44,662 nt of DNA from Verrucomicrobiota bacterium (GTDB lineage: Bacteria; Verrucomicrobiota; Verrucomicrobiia; Limisphaerales; JAJOIW01), in the NCBI GenBank assembly GCA_021209225.1, contig JAJOIW010000005.1, forward strand, positions 1-44,662, in the 5' to 3' direction. Each line of letters starts with the position of its first letter. Within the stretch, counting starts at the first letter, position 1. The notes below the pieces were generated by a model that saw nothing but the letters and a program-made list of their open reading frames with translations, was not told the origin of the DNA and ran no database searches. Positions 1 to 7,599 of the stretch are shown here, one piece after another. The position numbers were made by a program, and so were the translations under genes.

Positions 1-415
1 GCCCACCCGATAGTTCCCACAAATCCCTCATGGAACATTTCGATAACCCAAGCAAATCCATGACCTTGAGCACACGCTTCATCGATTGCTTTCTATCGAC
101 GCTTATCCCAACCAGCCCAGTATATATAAACTCTTTCACAGTCGTCGGACACATGGGATTTAATTCACTTTCCTGTGGGACAAAACCAAGTCGCGTCCTC
201 CGGGCAAAATCCTTCCTGAAAATTATCCGTCCATGCATGGGCTTGATCGCGCCAAGCAGGGACTTGATGAATGTGGTTTTCCCCTCACCATTTGGCCCCA
301 GAAAACTCCAGAACTCCCCTTCCCCAATTCTCAAATCCACATCACTTAATATAACACGCCTGCCATATCCCAATGTCACCCCTTCTGCTACTATGACTGG
401 TTCTTCTATATCCAT
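1..415 (-). CDS. Metal-type ABC transporter ATP-binding protein (partial, 3' end outside window)
   Basis: The N-terminal 138 residues of an ABC ATPase. Walker A is GPNGEGKTT at residues 40-48, a Q-loop follows in GFVPQES, and the LSGG signature falls exactly at the window edge, so Walker B and the H-loop are not visible. The start is the ATG at 415-413. It lies 37 nt downstream of a Zn/Mn-type substrate-binding protein gene on the same strand, so it most likely energises import of a transition metal across the inner membrane (ZnuC/MntB/TroB-like, inferred). The permease would be expected just beyond the left edge. The metal cannot be decided from sequence. Confidence 0.9.
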   Translation of the reverse strand, partial: MDIEEPVIVAEGVTLGYGRRVILSDVDLRIGEGEFWSFLGPNGEGKTTFIKSLLGAIKPMHGRIIFRKDFARRTRLGFVPQESELNPMCPTTVKEFIYTGLVGISVDRKQSMKRVLKVMDLLGLSKCSMRDLWELSGG

Positions 416-452
416 GTGAAATTCGAAATTTGTGCGCGCAACCTTCAGCTTC

Positions 453-1547
453 TCATTCCTGCTTCCTGCCTGTTTCCAGAGATTCAACCAGAACTCTGGT
501 ATTCTTCTCAATCATATCAATGTATGTATCAAATCCTTTGAGCCCCCCAGTCTGATGGGCCATCCTGACCACCTTGACCCCAGTCGCTCTCACAACCGGA
601 TCAATCGAACGCTTAGGAAAATACGGAGACTTCAGTATGACTTTCACCTGATTCTCCTTTATCCCGGTGATTAGTTCCTTCAGATGCCCGGGATCAGCCG
701 CAATCCCGGGATGTTCCTCAATATACCCAAGTATCTTTAACCCAAACCGCTTGGCGTAAAAATACCATAAATCATGGTCCCCAACCAGCACCTCATCCTG
801 AATCTTCAGAATAAAACCTTCCAGACCGCCGATCCCGGATGCCTGCCCCTTGAGAATGTTATACCAATTCTCATAGACAATAATATCCCCATCTCCAAAT
901 TCCAATGGGTAACGACTCAGGCCATCAGTCCCGGATTCGCCCAACATCATCCGAACCCACTCCTTTTTGTAGGCTTCCCATTGACCCACATAAATTCCCC
1001 GCTTCTCAGGCATTAAATTACTCAATCGGTTTGCAATCAGACTCACGCACCTCAATCCCTCCACCGGATCAAGTAAATAATGTGGATTACCTTCCTCATG
1101 AAAATCCTGAATATCCCCGGATTCCTCCTCATGCTCTTCCCCTTCGTCGTCGGACGCCCCAGCTCCAACACTTAAATCCAGATACCCATTTCCTTCCGGC
1201 TGTATCCGGTCATTGCCAGATCGATTTATCATTCGCCCCAACCACTCCGATTCCACTCCCCGCCCCAAAACTATCACAAGGTCAGCCCTCCCCAATTCCT
1301 TCACAAAGGAAGGCCGGCCAGTGATACCATGCGGATCCTCGGGACCCCGCGCAAAAGTATACACATTCACCTCTTTTCCGCCAATATGTCGAACAAAGTC
1401 CGCAATATCCGGAGTTGTCACACATACCCGGAATTCCTCACAGATTCCCGTCAGACCTGTCATGCCCATCACGAATATCGCCACAGCCGCAGCCCACCTC
1501 AATATACCGCTCCCAACTGAATGCCTAGTGTCCATGATCACTAACAT
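453..1547 (-). CDS. Metal ABC transporter substrate-binding protein (ZnuA/TroA family)
   Basis: A 364-residue exported cluster A-I binding protein, the periplasmic receptor for a divalent metal. A hydrophobic signal segment spans about residues 16-36. Likely metal ligands sit at the family positions: His in DPHGITGRPS, His in NPHYLLDP and His in GDHDLWYFYAKRFG. Just before NPHYLLDP is an acidic, His-containing stretch (EGEEHEEESGDIQDFHEEGN), as in the metal-sensing loop of ZnuA proteins, which favours zinc. The start at 1547 is chosen from the ATG; a second in-frame ATG at 1535 would also keep the signal peptide. It is co-directional with the ATPase gene after a 37 nt gap. Confidence 0.88.
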   Translation of the reverse strand: MLVIMDTRHSVGSGILRWAAAVAIFVMGMTGLTGICEEFRVCVTTPDIADFVRHIGGKEVNVYTFARGPEDPHGITGRPSFVKELGRADLVIVLGRGVESEWLGRMINRSGNDRIQPEGNGYLDLSVGAGASDDEGEEHEEESGDIQDFHEEGNPHYLLDPVEGLRCVSLIANRLSNLMPEKRGIYVGQWEAYKKEWVRMMLGESGTDGLSRYPLEFGDGDIIVYENWYNILKGQASGIGGLEGFILKIQDEVLVGDHDLWYFYAKRFGLKILGYIEEHPGIAADPGHLKELITGIKENQVKVILKSPYFPKRSIDPVVRATGVKVVRMAHQTGGLKGFDTYIDMIEKNTRVLVESLETGRKQE

Positions 1548-1581
1548 CTCAATAACCCCATCTCCTTGGCAAGCTAGTTAT

Positions 1582-1598
1582 ATTGTACCTGGTATTTA
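1582..1598. repeat. Short palindrome related to RAYT-type repeat, copy 1
   Basis: ATTGTACCTGGTATTTA shares the core GTACC-N-GGTA with copies near 3302 and 16169. It lies in the 95 bp between the divergent metal-binding protein and ACT genes. It could instead be a metal-regulator operator; position alone does not decide. Confidence 0.45.
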
Positions 1599-1642
1599 AT
1601 TAAATTTTAGACATATCCGGATTTTTCGGGGAGTATGAGTGG

Positions 1643-2299
1643 ATGCCAGACAATATTTCAGCTTCCCTGGCCCCTGATCGTGATGGTTTGTCTGTCGAAA
1701 TTTCAGGTGTCGACAGGCCCAATATCATCGCGTTCTATACGAGAATGCTGGATGCAGCCAACCTTTATATTGATTCATTATCTTTCCACCTCAAGATTTG
1801 CCCCACCTTTATCAGCCCCACCCCATCAGCCCATGATAAAGTCCGATTTATTCTTGAGATTTACGCTAAAGGCGCATCTGCTGGTTTGGACCATATGGCC
1901 AAGAAATTGAAAGATTCGGCTTCAATGCGGGAAGAAAAGCGGGTGACCGAAGCAGTCTGCCCTCCCATCGATTGGAGGAACGGTTCGTATCTGTTTGGAA
2001 AACTGCACCTGCCTGATCGACCGGGTATCACAGCGGACGTGGCTGAAATCATCGGAAAACCCAGACTTATCCAGGAAAATTGGACAGATGGAAATTTTAT
2101 TCATATGTTGGCCCAAACGGAAAACTCATCCGGCCCACTGGGTGGAGTGCCTTACTTCCATCTCCATTTTCAGGCAGTAATTCCCGAGGAATCAGTATGT
2201 CGTGACATTATTAGGGACCTGAATTTGAAGTTTTCTCAAGATCATCCAGCAAATCATTTGGAGTTACTTACAATTCCGGGAAATATTTCAAGACACTGA
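1643..2299 (+). CDS. GcvR-like protein with two ACT domains
   Basis: A 218-residue cytoplasmic protein with two ACT-like halves. The first starts around SGVDRPNIIAFYTRML (residues 20-36) and the second around LPDRPGITADVAEIIG (about 123-138). The DRPxI motif at the first strand/helix turn is typical of ACT repeats in glycine cleavage regulators (GcvR) and formyltetrahydrofolate deformylase. ACT domains bind small ligands, usually amino acids, so a regulatory role is likely, but no target gene is adjacent. The ATG at 1643 is preferred because GGGGAG lies about 10 nt upstream. It is divergent from the metal-uptake genes and convergent with the RAYT gene. Confidence 0.75.
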   Translation: MPDNISASLAPDRDGLSVEISGVDRPNIIAFYTRMLDAANLYIDSLSFHLKICPTFISPTPSAHDKVRFILEIYAKGASAGLDHMAKKLKDSASMREEKRVTEAVCPPIDWRNGSYLFGKLHLPDRPGITADVAEIIGKPRLIQENWTDGNFIHMLAQTENSSGPLGGVPYFHLHFQAVIPEESVCRDIIRDLNLKFSQDHPANHLELLTIPGNISRH

Positions 2300-2330
2300 T
2301 AGAAAGACGGAAACTGCCCCTGATTTTAAA

Positions 2331-3227
2331 TCATTTAACGTTGCGATAGGAGCACAGTCCATCGGCTGGAGTTTCTCGCATTGGGGTACAAATTGTCTTT
2401 CTCCTGGAATTCAGTCGTTTTATGTGGGTCTGGTGAAAGGCTTCAATAAATTCCCGGCTTCCGATGACTAGCCCGTCCGTCAGGCATCGGTTCCGTAAAG
2501 GATTTGTATTTTGCGATTGTGCATGGTCCTCCTGTTTGACGGGGATGCTTTGATTGGAATGGACTGATTGGCTTTGAATTCTGACAACGAGCTTGTTCTG
2601 GTATATTGCCAAAGCATCCTTCCAACTGTGATCGCTCCCGATTCCTGAAGCCAGTCGGATAATACCCATCCTCGCTCGCTTTCCTCCCATTGCAGCCTCC
2701 GAAATGGAACACCAGGCATAATCGGACACAGTGTTCACGATCCCGGCCCGAACTGGATTTAATTCAATATAGGCAGCAACCCGCATCATTGCGTTTTCGC
2801 TGCCTTCAACCAACACACTTTTAAAACGCTCCTCCCACAATGTTCCTTTCCGGTTTTGGTTCGCATTATACCATTTTGAGAATCGCAGTTTCACATCCTT
2901 AACAAAGCTGGATAAATCATACATGCGGGCACGCATTGAGTTGTAGAGCTTGGTTCTGAAATGGATATCCCCTGACTCAATTCGCTGAAGTATCAATTCT
3001 TCGAACTCATCCATTCTTTTGGCATTGTATACAAAGCGCATTCTCTCCTGCACTTCTTGGTCGGGGATGTTCTCTGGAGCCTTGGGAACCAGAACAAGGA
3101 AATGGAAATGATTTCCCATAAGGCAATAGGACAGAACCTGAACTCCTGAAAACAGTTCGAATTGCCTGACTATTGCCAACATCTTTCCCTTCTCTTCGTC
3201 GCCAAATATAAGGCGTCTGTCCACCAC
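2331..3227 (-). CDS. REP-associated tyrosine transposase (RAYT, Y1_Tnp/IS200-like), N-terminus interrupted
   Basis: A single-strand HUH transposase of the RAYT kind, expected to nick and move or process palindromic repeats. The HUH histidines are in MGNHFHFLVLVP. The family segment DLSSFVKDVKLRFSKWYNAN followed by GTLWEERFKSVLVEG contains the likely catalytic Tyr, and AYIELNPVRAGIV is diagnostic. The C-terminus ends GLCSYRNV, as in long RAYTs. The open frame begins only at a GTG inside the conserved SRVVDRR segment. In the same frame upstream a proper start (ATG at 3293) leads into the usual RAYT N-terminus, but a TAG at 3251-3249 interrupts it. It is therefore probably inactive, or translated from the GTG without about 20 residues. 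Confidence 0.85.
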   Translation of the reverse strand: MVDRRLIFGDEEKGKMLAIVRQFELFSGVQVLSYCLMGNHFHFLVLVPKAPENIPDQEVQERMRFVYNAKRMDEFEELILQRIESGDIHFRTKLYNSMRARMYDLSSFVKDVKLRFSKWYNANQNRKGTLWEERFKSVLVEGSENAMMRVAAYIELNPVRAGIVNTVSDYAWCSISEAAMGGKRARMGIIRLASGIGSDHSWKDALAIYQNKLVVRIQSQSVHSNQSIPVKQEDHAQSQNTNPLRNRCLTDGLVIGSREFIEAFHQTHIKRLNSRRKTICTPMRETPADGLCSYRNVK

Positions 3228-3248
3228 ACGACTGAGGATGTGAAAAAC

Positions 3249-3293
3249 CTAGGCCCTCTCAGGAGCCAGCAAAACCTTTCGAGGTACACGCAT
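3249..3293 (-). pseudogene. Severed N-terminal start of the RAYT transposase
   Basis: From the ATG at 3293 the frame reads MRVPRKVLLAPERA, then TAG, then VFHILSRVVDRR, which runs straight into the transposase. The PR...P..A.xxH..SRVVDRR pattern is the usual RAYT N-terminus, so the stop codon looks like a nonsense mutation (or a base error) rather than a true gene boundary. Confidence 0.7.
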
Positions 3294-3301
3294 GTCATTA
3301 T

Positions 3302-3319
3302 AGTACCAGGTACATTGAT
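3302..3319. repeat. Short palindrome at the RAYT 5' end, copy 2
   Basis: AGTACCAGGTACATTG: arms GTACC/GGTAC around a single A. It lies 8 nt upstream of the RAYT original ATG, between the transposase and hisA, where RAYT-associated palindromes are expected. Confidence 0.55.
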
Positions 3320-3360
3320 AATGGCAAGATATAGTTGTTATCAAAAGGCATTGAAGTTTC

Positions 3361-4122
3361 TCAGGAGAGGGAGCGATTGAATTGGATGGCTTGTGCGTAT
3401 GTTATGCCGGATCCACCGAATATATCGAGAGCAGAGCCAATGGTGAGATGGATTTTATTTTTGCCGATGTGAGTGACGTTTATGAGGTCATCGAGGGAGC
3501 GAGCTCCACCTGCGTAAGTGACGGTTAATGGGGAGGAATTGGCGAGGAGTTGAACGAGGCGGAGATCGACTCCGAGGCAAAGGCCCTCGACATCGACCGC
3601 GTGAACCAGGAATTCGTTGCAATATGGGGCTAGTTGGAGGAAAAGATCTTCGGAGAGTATGGATTGAGTATATGTTTGCCAACGATTGGTCACGACGAAG
3701 TAATGGTTATCTTTGAGTCGGCAGCTGAGATCGATCACGAGGCGATCAGCGCCAACGATATCGTGGATAGCTTTGAGGCGATCAAGACACAGTTGATTAT
3801 CCTGAAAGATCCATGAAGTGACGATGACGTGTGAGGCGCCATGATTGAGGTACTCCAGGGCATTGTGAGGAGTGATGCCGCCACCGATCTGCATTCCCCC
3901 GGGATAGGCCATGAGAGCATTCAAGGCCTGGACGTGATTGCCCGGGCCGAGTTGGATAATATGGCCACCGGTGAGCTGGTCCTGTTTGTAAAGCTGAGCA
4001 AAATACTCAGCGGGATGCGGGGAAGTAAAATTAGTTTTGAGCGAGTCTGAGGAATCTGAGAGTGAGCCCCCAACGATTTGCTTGACTTGGCCATTATGAA
4101 GGTCGATGCAGGGTCGGAACAT
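3361..4122 (-). CDS. hisA: Eukaryotic-type phosphoribosylformimino-AICAR ribotide isomerase (HisA)
   Basis: A 253-residue TIM-barrel isomerase of histidine biosynthesis, converting ProFAR to PRFAR. The sequence matches the branch known from plants and fungi (HIS6/HISN3, TIGR02129-like) rather than ordinary bacterial HisA. It opens FRPCIDLHNGQVKQIVGG with the general base D7, has the C-terminal catalytic-type Asp in VIDLSCR (D131), and has branch-specific blocks LTGGHIIQLGP, YPGGMQIGGGI, HVIVTSWIF and TVTYAGGARSLDDL. GSALDIFGG near the end supplies a phosphate-binding loop. No other his genes are in the window. It lies 30 nt downstream of the FHA gene on the same strand, so it may be the last gene of the exopolysaccharide operon or have its own promoter. 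Confidence 0.92.
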   Translation of the reverse strand: MFRPCIDLHNGQVKQIVGGSLSDSSDSLKTNFTSPHPAEYFAQLYKQDQLTGGHIIQLGPGNHVQALNALMAYPGGMQIGGGITPHNALEYLNHGASHVIVTSWIFQDNQLCLDRLKAIHDIVGADRLVIDLSCRLKDNHYFVVTNRWQTYTQSILSEDLFLQLAPYCNEFLVHAVDVEGLCLGVDLRLVQLLANSSPLTVTYAGGARSLDDLINVTHIGKNKIHLTIGSALDIFGGSGITYAQAIQFNRSLS

Positions 4123-4152
4123 AAGAACGGGCAGGAATATCGGGGTGAATAC

Positions 4153-4566
4153 CTATGCGAGCCATTGGAAATAAATGATGAGGGCGAGTTGGATGATGGC
4201 AGTGAGAGAAATCCAGATACACCAGGCGGAATCGGCAATTGGGGAATGCAATGGAGGAGTTGGAACCAGCTCAAGAATCCAATCGGAAGATCCCAAGCGG
4301 AGAATATCCCCAACTTTAATGGGAGAGAGATGGAATGGTTGGCGGTTGACGGTAAGGAAAGGAGCCCCAACACTGGATAGATGGATGGACCTGTCGTTTT
4401 TGCATTCTATCAAGCAGTGATGTGGGGCCAATTCCGGGTCAGGGATGTAGCCATTGATTTTTGGATCTGATCCGACGAGGGTTTTAAGAATGGGAATCGT
4501 GGACGGATAAGGGCATTGATCCAAACCCAGAGTGATTGAGGGATTGAGGCGCCGGATCTGCAGCAC
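4153..4566 (-). CDS. Small FHA-like domain protein with C-terminal membrane anchor
   Basis: A 137-residue protein. Residues about 30-100 look like a forkhead-associated fold: LVGSDP (GS turn), APHHCLIEC (the H-C-x-I strand usual around phosphothreonine pockets), TVNRQPFHLSPIKVGDILRLG (N and GDxLRLG block). Residues about 115-136 form one transmembrane helix (WISLTAIIQLALIIYF) with a very short tail, so the FHA part should face the cytosol. The start is a GTG at 4566, only 6 nt after the stop of the Wza-like gene, which implies co-translation. FHA domains read phosphothreonine; a partner kinase is not visible, and the BY-kinase upstream phosphorylates tyrosine. The canonical Arg/Ser ligand pair is not clear, so binding is unproven. 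Confidence 0.65.
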   Translation of the reverse strand: MLQIRRLNPSITLGLDQCPYPSTIPILKTLVGSDPKINGYIPDPELAPHHCLIECKNDRSIHLSSVGAPFLTVNRQPFHLSPIKVGDILRLGSSDWILELVPTPPLHSPIADSAWCIWISLTAIIQLALIIYFQWLA

Positions 4567-4571
4567 GTGGG

Positions 4572-5165
4572 TTAGAAAATACGACGTTTGACGATGATGT
4601 TATCTTTGGGATAAATGCGGCAGTCTGATTCAGGATGGAGCTTAGCCTTTGCAGCATTGATGGTATAGGTTTTTCCTTCCCGAATGAGCTGGATATTATT
4701 CTCGTTGGCGAAGTTGGTGAAATCCCCCCCAGCTGCGATAGCCGCGAGAAGGGTAAGATTCTCCTGGTATTGAAGTTTTCCAGGGCGGTTTATTTCGCCT
4801 GAAATGTAGAAGAACCGGATATCAGACACGGATATCAGAAGCTGTTTATAGTAGAGATTGATGGCGGTCTGAATTTCCTCCTGAAGCTGGATGATGGTTT
4901 TTCCCTGTGCTTTGATTGGACCGATTTCATTTGGAGGGACGCTTATATTACCGTCCTCACCAATTTTGACGGTGAAATCCTCCGGTGCACCAGGTCCTCT
5001 GTAGGAGATAAGAAGAGTATCCCCCGCAGATAAAGCATTTCGAGGTGGCGGGGGGCAATCGAATGAATCAGGACCAATGGGTTGGCACCCGACAGCGAGA
5101 GCGACGATTAGAGCAATGATCAGGTGATGTAAACCGACTGCAAAGGATGGTTTCCAGAAACTCAT
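4572..5165 (-). CDS. Polysaccharide export lipoprotein (Wza/OtnA family, short form)
   Basis: A 197-residue outer-membrane or periplasmic export protein for capsule or exopolysaccharide. The N-terminal signal ends in a lipobox-like ALAVGC with the acylated Cys at 27. A poly-export domain follows (about 45-115: LSAGDTLLISYRGPG, GEDGNISVPPNEIGPIKAQG), then one SLBB domain (about 120-170: ISGEINRPGKLQYQENLTLL, AAGGDF). It is about half the length of E. coli Wza and lacks the further SLBB and C-terminal helix, as is common outside enterics. The ATG at 5165 is chosen because it begins the signal peptide; the frame is open further upstream without coding character. It is 34 nt downstream of the tyrosine kinase gene, its usual partner. 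Confidence 0.9.
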   Translation of the reverse strand: MSFWKPSFAVGLHHLIIALIVALAVGCQPIGPDSFDCPPPPRNALSAGDTLLISYRGPGAPEDFTVKIGEDGNISVPPNEIGPIKAQGKTIIQLQEEIQTAINLYYKQLLISVSDIRFFYISGEINRPGKLQYQENLTLLAAIAAGGDFTNFANENNIQLIREGKTYTINAAKAKLHPESDCRIYPKDNIIVKRRIF

Positions 5166-5199
5166 GGGAAGTAAGAATTTAGCCAGAAATGATTGAGAC

Positions 5200-7407
5200 T
5201 CAATATTTTTGTTTGATATCTGAGACGGAACCGGGTTTTTCCGATCTGGAGTTAGGCTTGACTGAGGAAGTTGGTTTTCCATTTTTTGATTTTGCAGTTG
5301 GATCGGAGTCCTCATTTCTGGAGTAGTAGTAATCATAGTAGTAGCCGCTGTAGTAGTAATAATCGGAGTCCTGAGACATATTGATGTTATTGAGAACAAC
5401 ACCGGCAAGGTTATTAGAGATTTTTTGGACGAGTTGTTTGGCGCGTATGGTCATCGCTTGAGGATATTTTCTGTATTGAATGACCTGTACAGTGTACCCG
5501 ACAAGAGACGCGAGAACGGAAGCATCACTGATGCCCATGATTGGGGGAGAGTCAAAGAAGACGTAGTCATAACGTTTGCTGAGAATCTCGACGAGTTCCT
5601 TCATTTGAGGAGAATTGAGAATTCCCATGGAGCTGGAAGGGAGCTTCCCTGAAGGAAGGATATCAAGAGTGGGGATTTGAGTTGTTTGAATCACTTCTTC
5701 GAGAACATTCTGGCCGAGAAGATAGTTGGTGAGGCCTAGTGAGTTTGAAATACCGAGAATTTTGTGAATGGACGGGCGACGCAAGTCGGAATCCACGACC
5801 AGAACTCTCTCATTGTTTTGAGCAAAGATGGTGGCGAGGTTGAACAGAGTGGTGGATTTTCCTTCACCGGCTCCGCCGGAGACGACTGAGAAGGTATTTT
5901 TAGTCTTATCTTTTCTGGAGAATAGAAGGTTGGTTCTGAGAACTCTGTATGCTTCGGCATGCGGACTGTCCGGGCCTTCGTCGATGATGGATCCGACGTT
6001 CTGAGGAATAACGCCAAGGACCGGTGCCTGAAGGGCTCTTTCGACATCGTCGATGGTTTTGACGGATGTGTCGAGGTATTCGATGAAGAAGGCGAGACCG
6101 ATGCCAATGGAAAGACCGATGATGCCCCCGAGGACAAGGTTCAGCGACCAGCTTGGACTGACAGCTTTATTGTCCGGTTCGGCTCTGTCGATGATTTGGA
6201 CTTCCGAATTTCTGGGGATAGCCTTATTGATTTCCTCGCTGTTAATTTTGAGTCGGATGGCATCCAGGACGCGCTGCTTGCGATTGAGTTCCCGTTTAGC
6301 CAGTTCATAGTCGCGATAATTGGTGTCTTTGGATTGTTTGACATCTTTATAGCTGTCCAGAGCGTTGTTAGTAATTTCCAGAGCGGATTTGGCTTCTTCG
6401 AGTTTGACGCGCCAGCCCTCGAGGATGGAGTTGATTTTGAGACCGATCTGGCTGTTGAGCTGAGCAATGGCAGCTTCTGTGGTTCGGACATCAGGGTGAT
6501 TTTCGGTGAATCGGGTTTTGTTGATGACGAGCTGGAGTTGGGCTTCATCCAATCCAAGGAGCATGGTGGTGAGACGCTGATCCGGATCAACGCTTTCGAT
6601 CAAATCACGGAGCGCCTTAGGATCCTCTTTAATGGAGAGAAACTGTTCGTAGAGGCTTTTTGTTCTTTCGTAATTTTTTTCTTCCCGGATTTTATCCTGT
6701 GCGAGTTGGCGGATGACTTCAGGGCTTTCATCGTAGACATCAAGGTAGGAGTCACCGGAGAGGTCGACGATGTTGTTATCTTTTTTCATCTGCTCAATGG
6801 TTGAATTGAGGTCTTCGATTTCTTTTTGAGATTGCAGTTCTTTTTCACGAAGAGCATCGAGTCCGCGGGTGGAGGCGCTGTTGAGGAGTTGGCTGCGATA
6901 CTCAGTGTATTTGTCAACAACAGCATTGGCAATTTCTGAAGAGAGTGCGGAGTCATAAGTTACGGCAGAGACCCGAATGATGGAGGTGTTACGGGTTTGT
7001 GACAGGCTGATGAGGCCTGAAAGCAACCTGTAGGTGAGATCCAGTTTCATGGGAGCCCCATCTCCATATTTTTCACCGAAGCGCTCACGCAGTTTCAGTT
7101 CTTCAATCACAGGATAGAGGACCGAGGTGGATTCGATGATTTCGAACTGGGTCTGCATCCAGTATGGATCAAAGCCTTGCCCGAACGAGGGTTGATCCAT
7201 GAGGTTGACGTCGGTTTTATCTTTCTGAACATCCATGCGAGCGAAGCTGCGATACTTTTCCGGCATGAAATTGGTGAAGATGGCAGAAGACAAGAGAACG
7301 ATACAGAAGACAGTAAAGATGATGGCTTTACGGATACGGATAACCCGCCAGTAATCGAGAAAGTGCAGTTTATCCTGTGCTTCTTCTGGTGCTTTAAAAT
7401 TTTCCAT
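5200..7407 (-). CDS. Polysaccharide co-polymerase / BY-type tyrosine kinase (Wzc-like)
   Basis: A 735-residue inner-membrane protein controlling polysaccharide chain length and export. The first transmembrane helix is at about 22-43 after a short cytosolic end. A Wzz-type periplasmic domain with a long coiled-coil region follows, and a second helix lies near SPSWSLNLVLGGIIGLSIGI. The cytosolic BY-kinase has Walker A SGGAGEGKSTT (about 510-520), Walker A' VLVVDSDLRRP (about 535) and Walker B YDYVFFDSPP (about 611). A tyrosine cluster (DYYYYSGYYYDYYYS, about 683-697) is the expected autophosphorylation site. The start at 7407 gives the normal N-terminus. It heads a four-gene run with the Wza-like, FHA and hisA genes. 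Confidence 0.93.
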   Translation of the reverse strand: MENFKAPEEAQDKLHFLDYWRVIRIRKAIIFTVFCIVLLSSAIFTNFMPEKYRSFARMDVQKDKTDVNLMDQPSFGQGFDPYWMQTQFEIIESTSVLYPVIEELKLRERFGEKYGDGAPMKLDLTYRLLSGLISLSQTRNTSIIRVSAVTYDSALSSEIANAVVDKYTEYRSQLLNSASTRGLDALREKELQSQKEIEDLNSTIEQMKKDNNIVDLSGDSYLDVYDESPEVIRQLAQDKIREEKNYERTKSLYEQFLSIKEDPKALRDLIESVDPDQRLTTMLLGLDEAQLQLVINKTRFTENHPDVRTTEAAIAQLNSQIGLKINSILEGWRVKLEEAKSALEITNNALDSYKDVKQSKDTNYRDYELAKRELNRKQRVLDAIRLKINSEEINKAIPRNSEVQIIDRAEPDNKAVSPSWSLNLVLGGIIGLSIGIGLAFFIEYLDTSVKTIDDVERALQAPVLGVIPQNVGSIIDEGPDSPHAEAYRVLRTNLLFSRKDKTKNTFSVVSGGAGEGKSTTLFNLATIFAQNNERVLVVDSDLRRPSIHKILGISNSLGLTNYLLGQNVLEEVIQTTQIPTLDILPSGKLPSSSMGILNSPQMKELVEILSKRYDYVFFDSPPIMGISDASVLASLVGYTVQVIQYRKYPQAMTIRAKQLVQKISNNLAGVVLNNINMSQDSDYYYYSGYYYDYYYSRNEDSDPTAKSKNGKPTSSVKPNSRSEKPGSVSDIKQKY

Positions 7408-7540
7408 AACTGAAACTGAGCTTGCCGAATGATAACGACACGAACAATTTATCACAGCTTGAAATGTGAGGAAACAAAAATGTCCGGCATGGTCGCGAAA
7501 TGAAACAATTGAAAAATTCAGGGGATAGGAAAATGAAAAA

Positions 7541-7565
7541 AAGAGGCTGACGGAATCAGCCTCTT
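7541..7565 (-). terminator. Rho-independent terminator of the beta-barrel gene
   Basis: A 10 bp perfect stem (AAGAGGCTGA / TCAGCCTCTT) with a 5 nt loop. On the minus strand it is followed by a T-rich run (TTTTTTCATTTT). It lies 35 nt after the stop of the gene at 7600-8847 and separates that gene from the kinase gene further downstream. Confidence 0.88.
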
Positions 7566-7599
7566 AAAAAACACAGAAAAAATTTCAGGATTTCAAAAC

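Noticed and set aside
2300-2330. GGAAACTGCCCCTGATTTT near the RAYT 3' end as the other transposon end
   Set aside because: No matching inverted or direct copy at the 5' end, so a mobile-element boundary cannot be supported.
5959-6804. Long plus-strand frame opposite the Wzc-like gene
   Set aside because: Antisense shadow of a well supported coding gene; repetitive F/D-rich translation with no motif.
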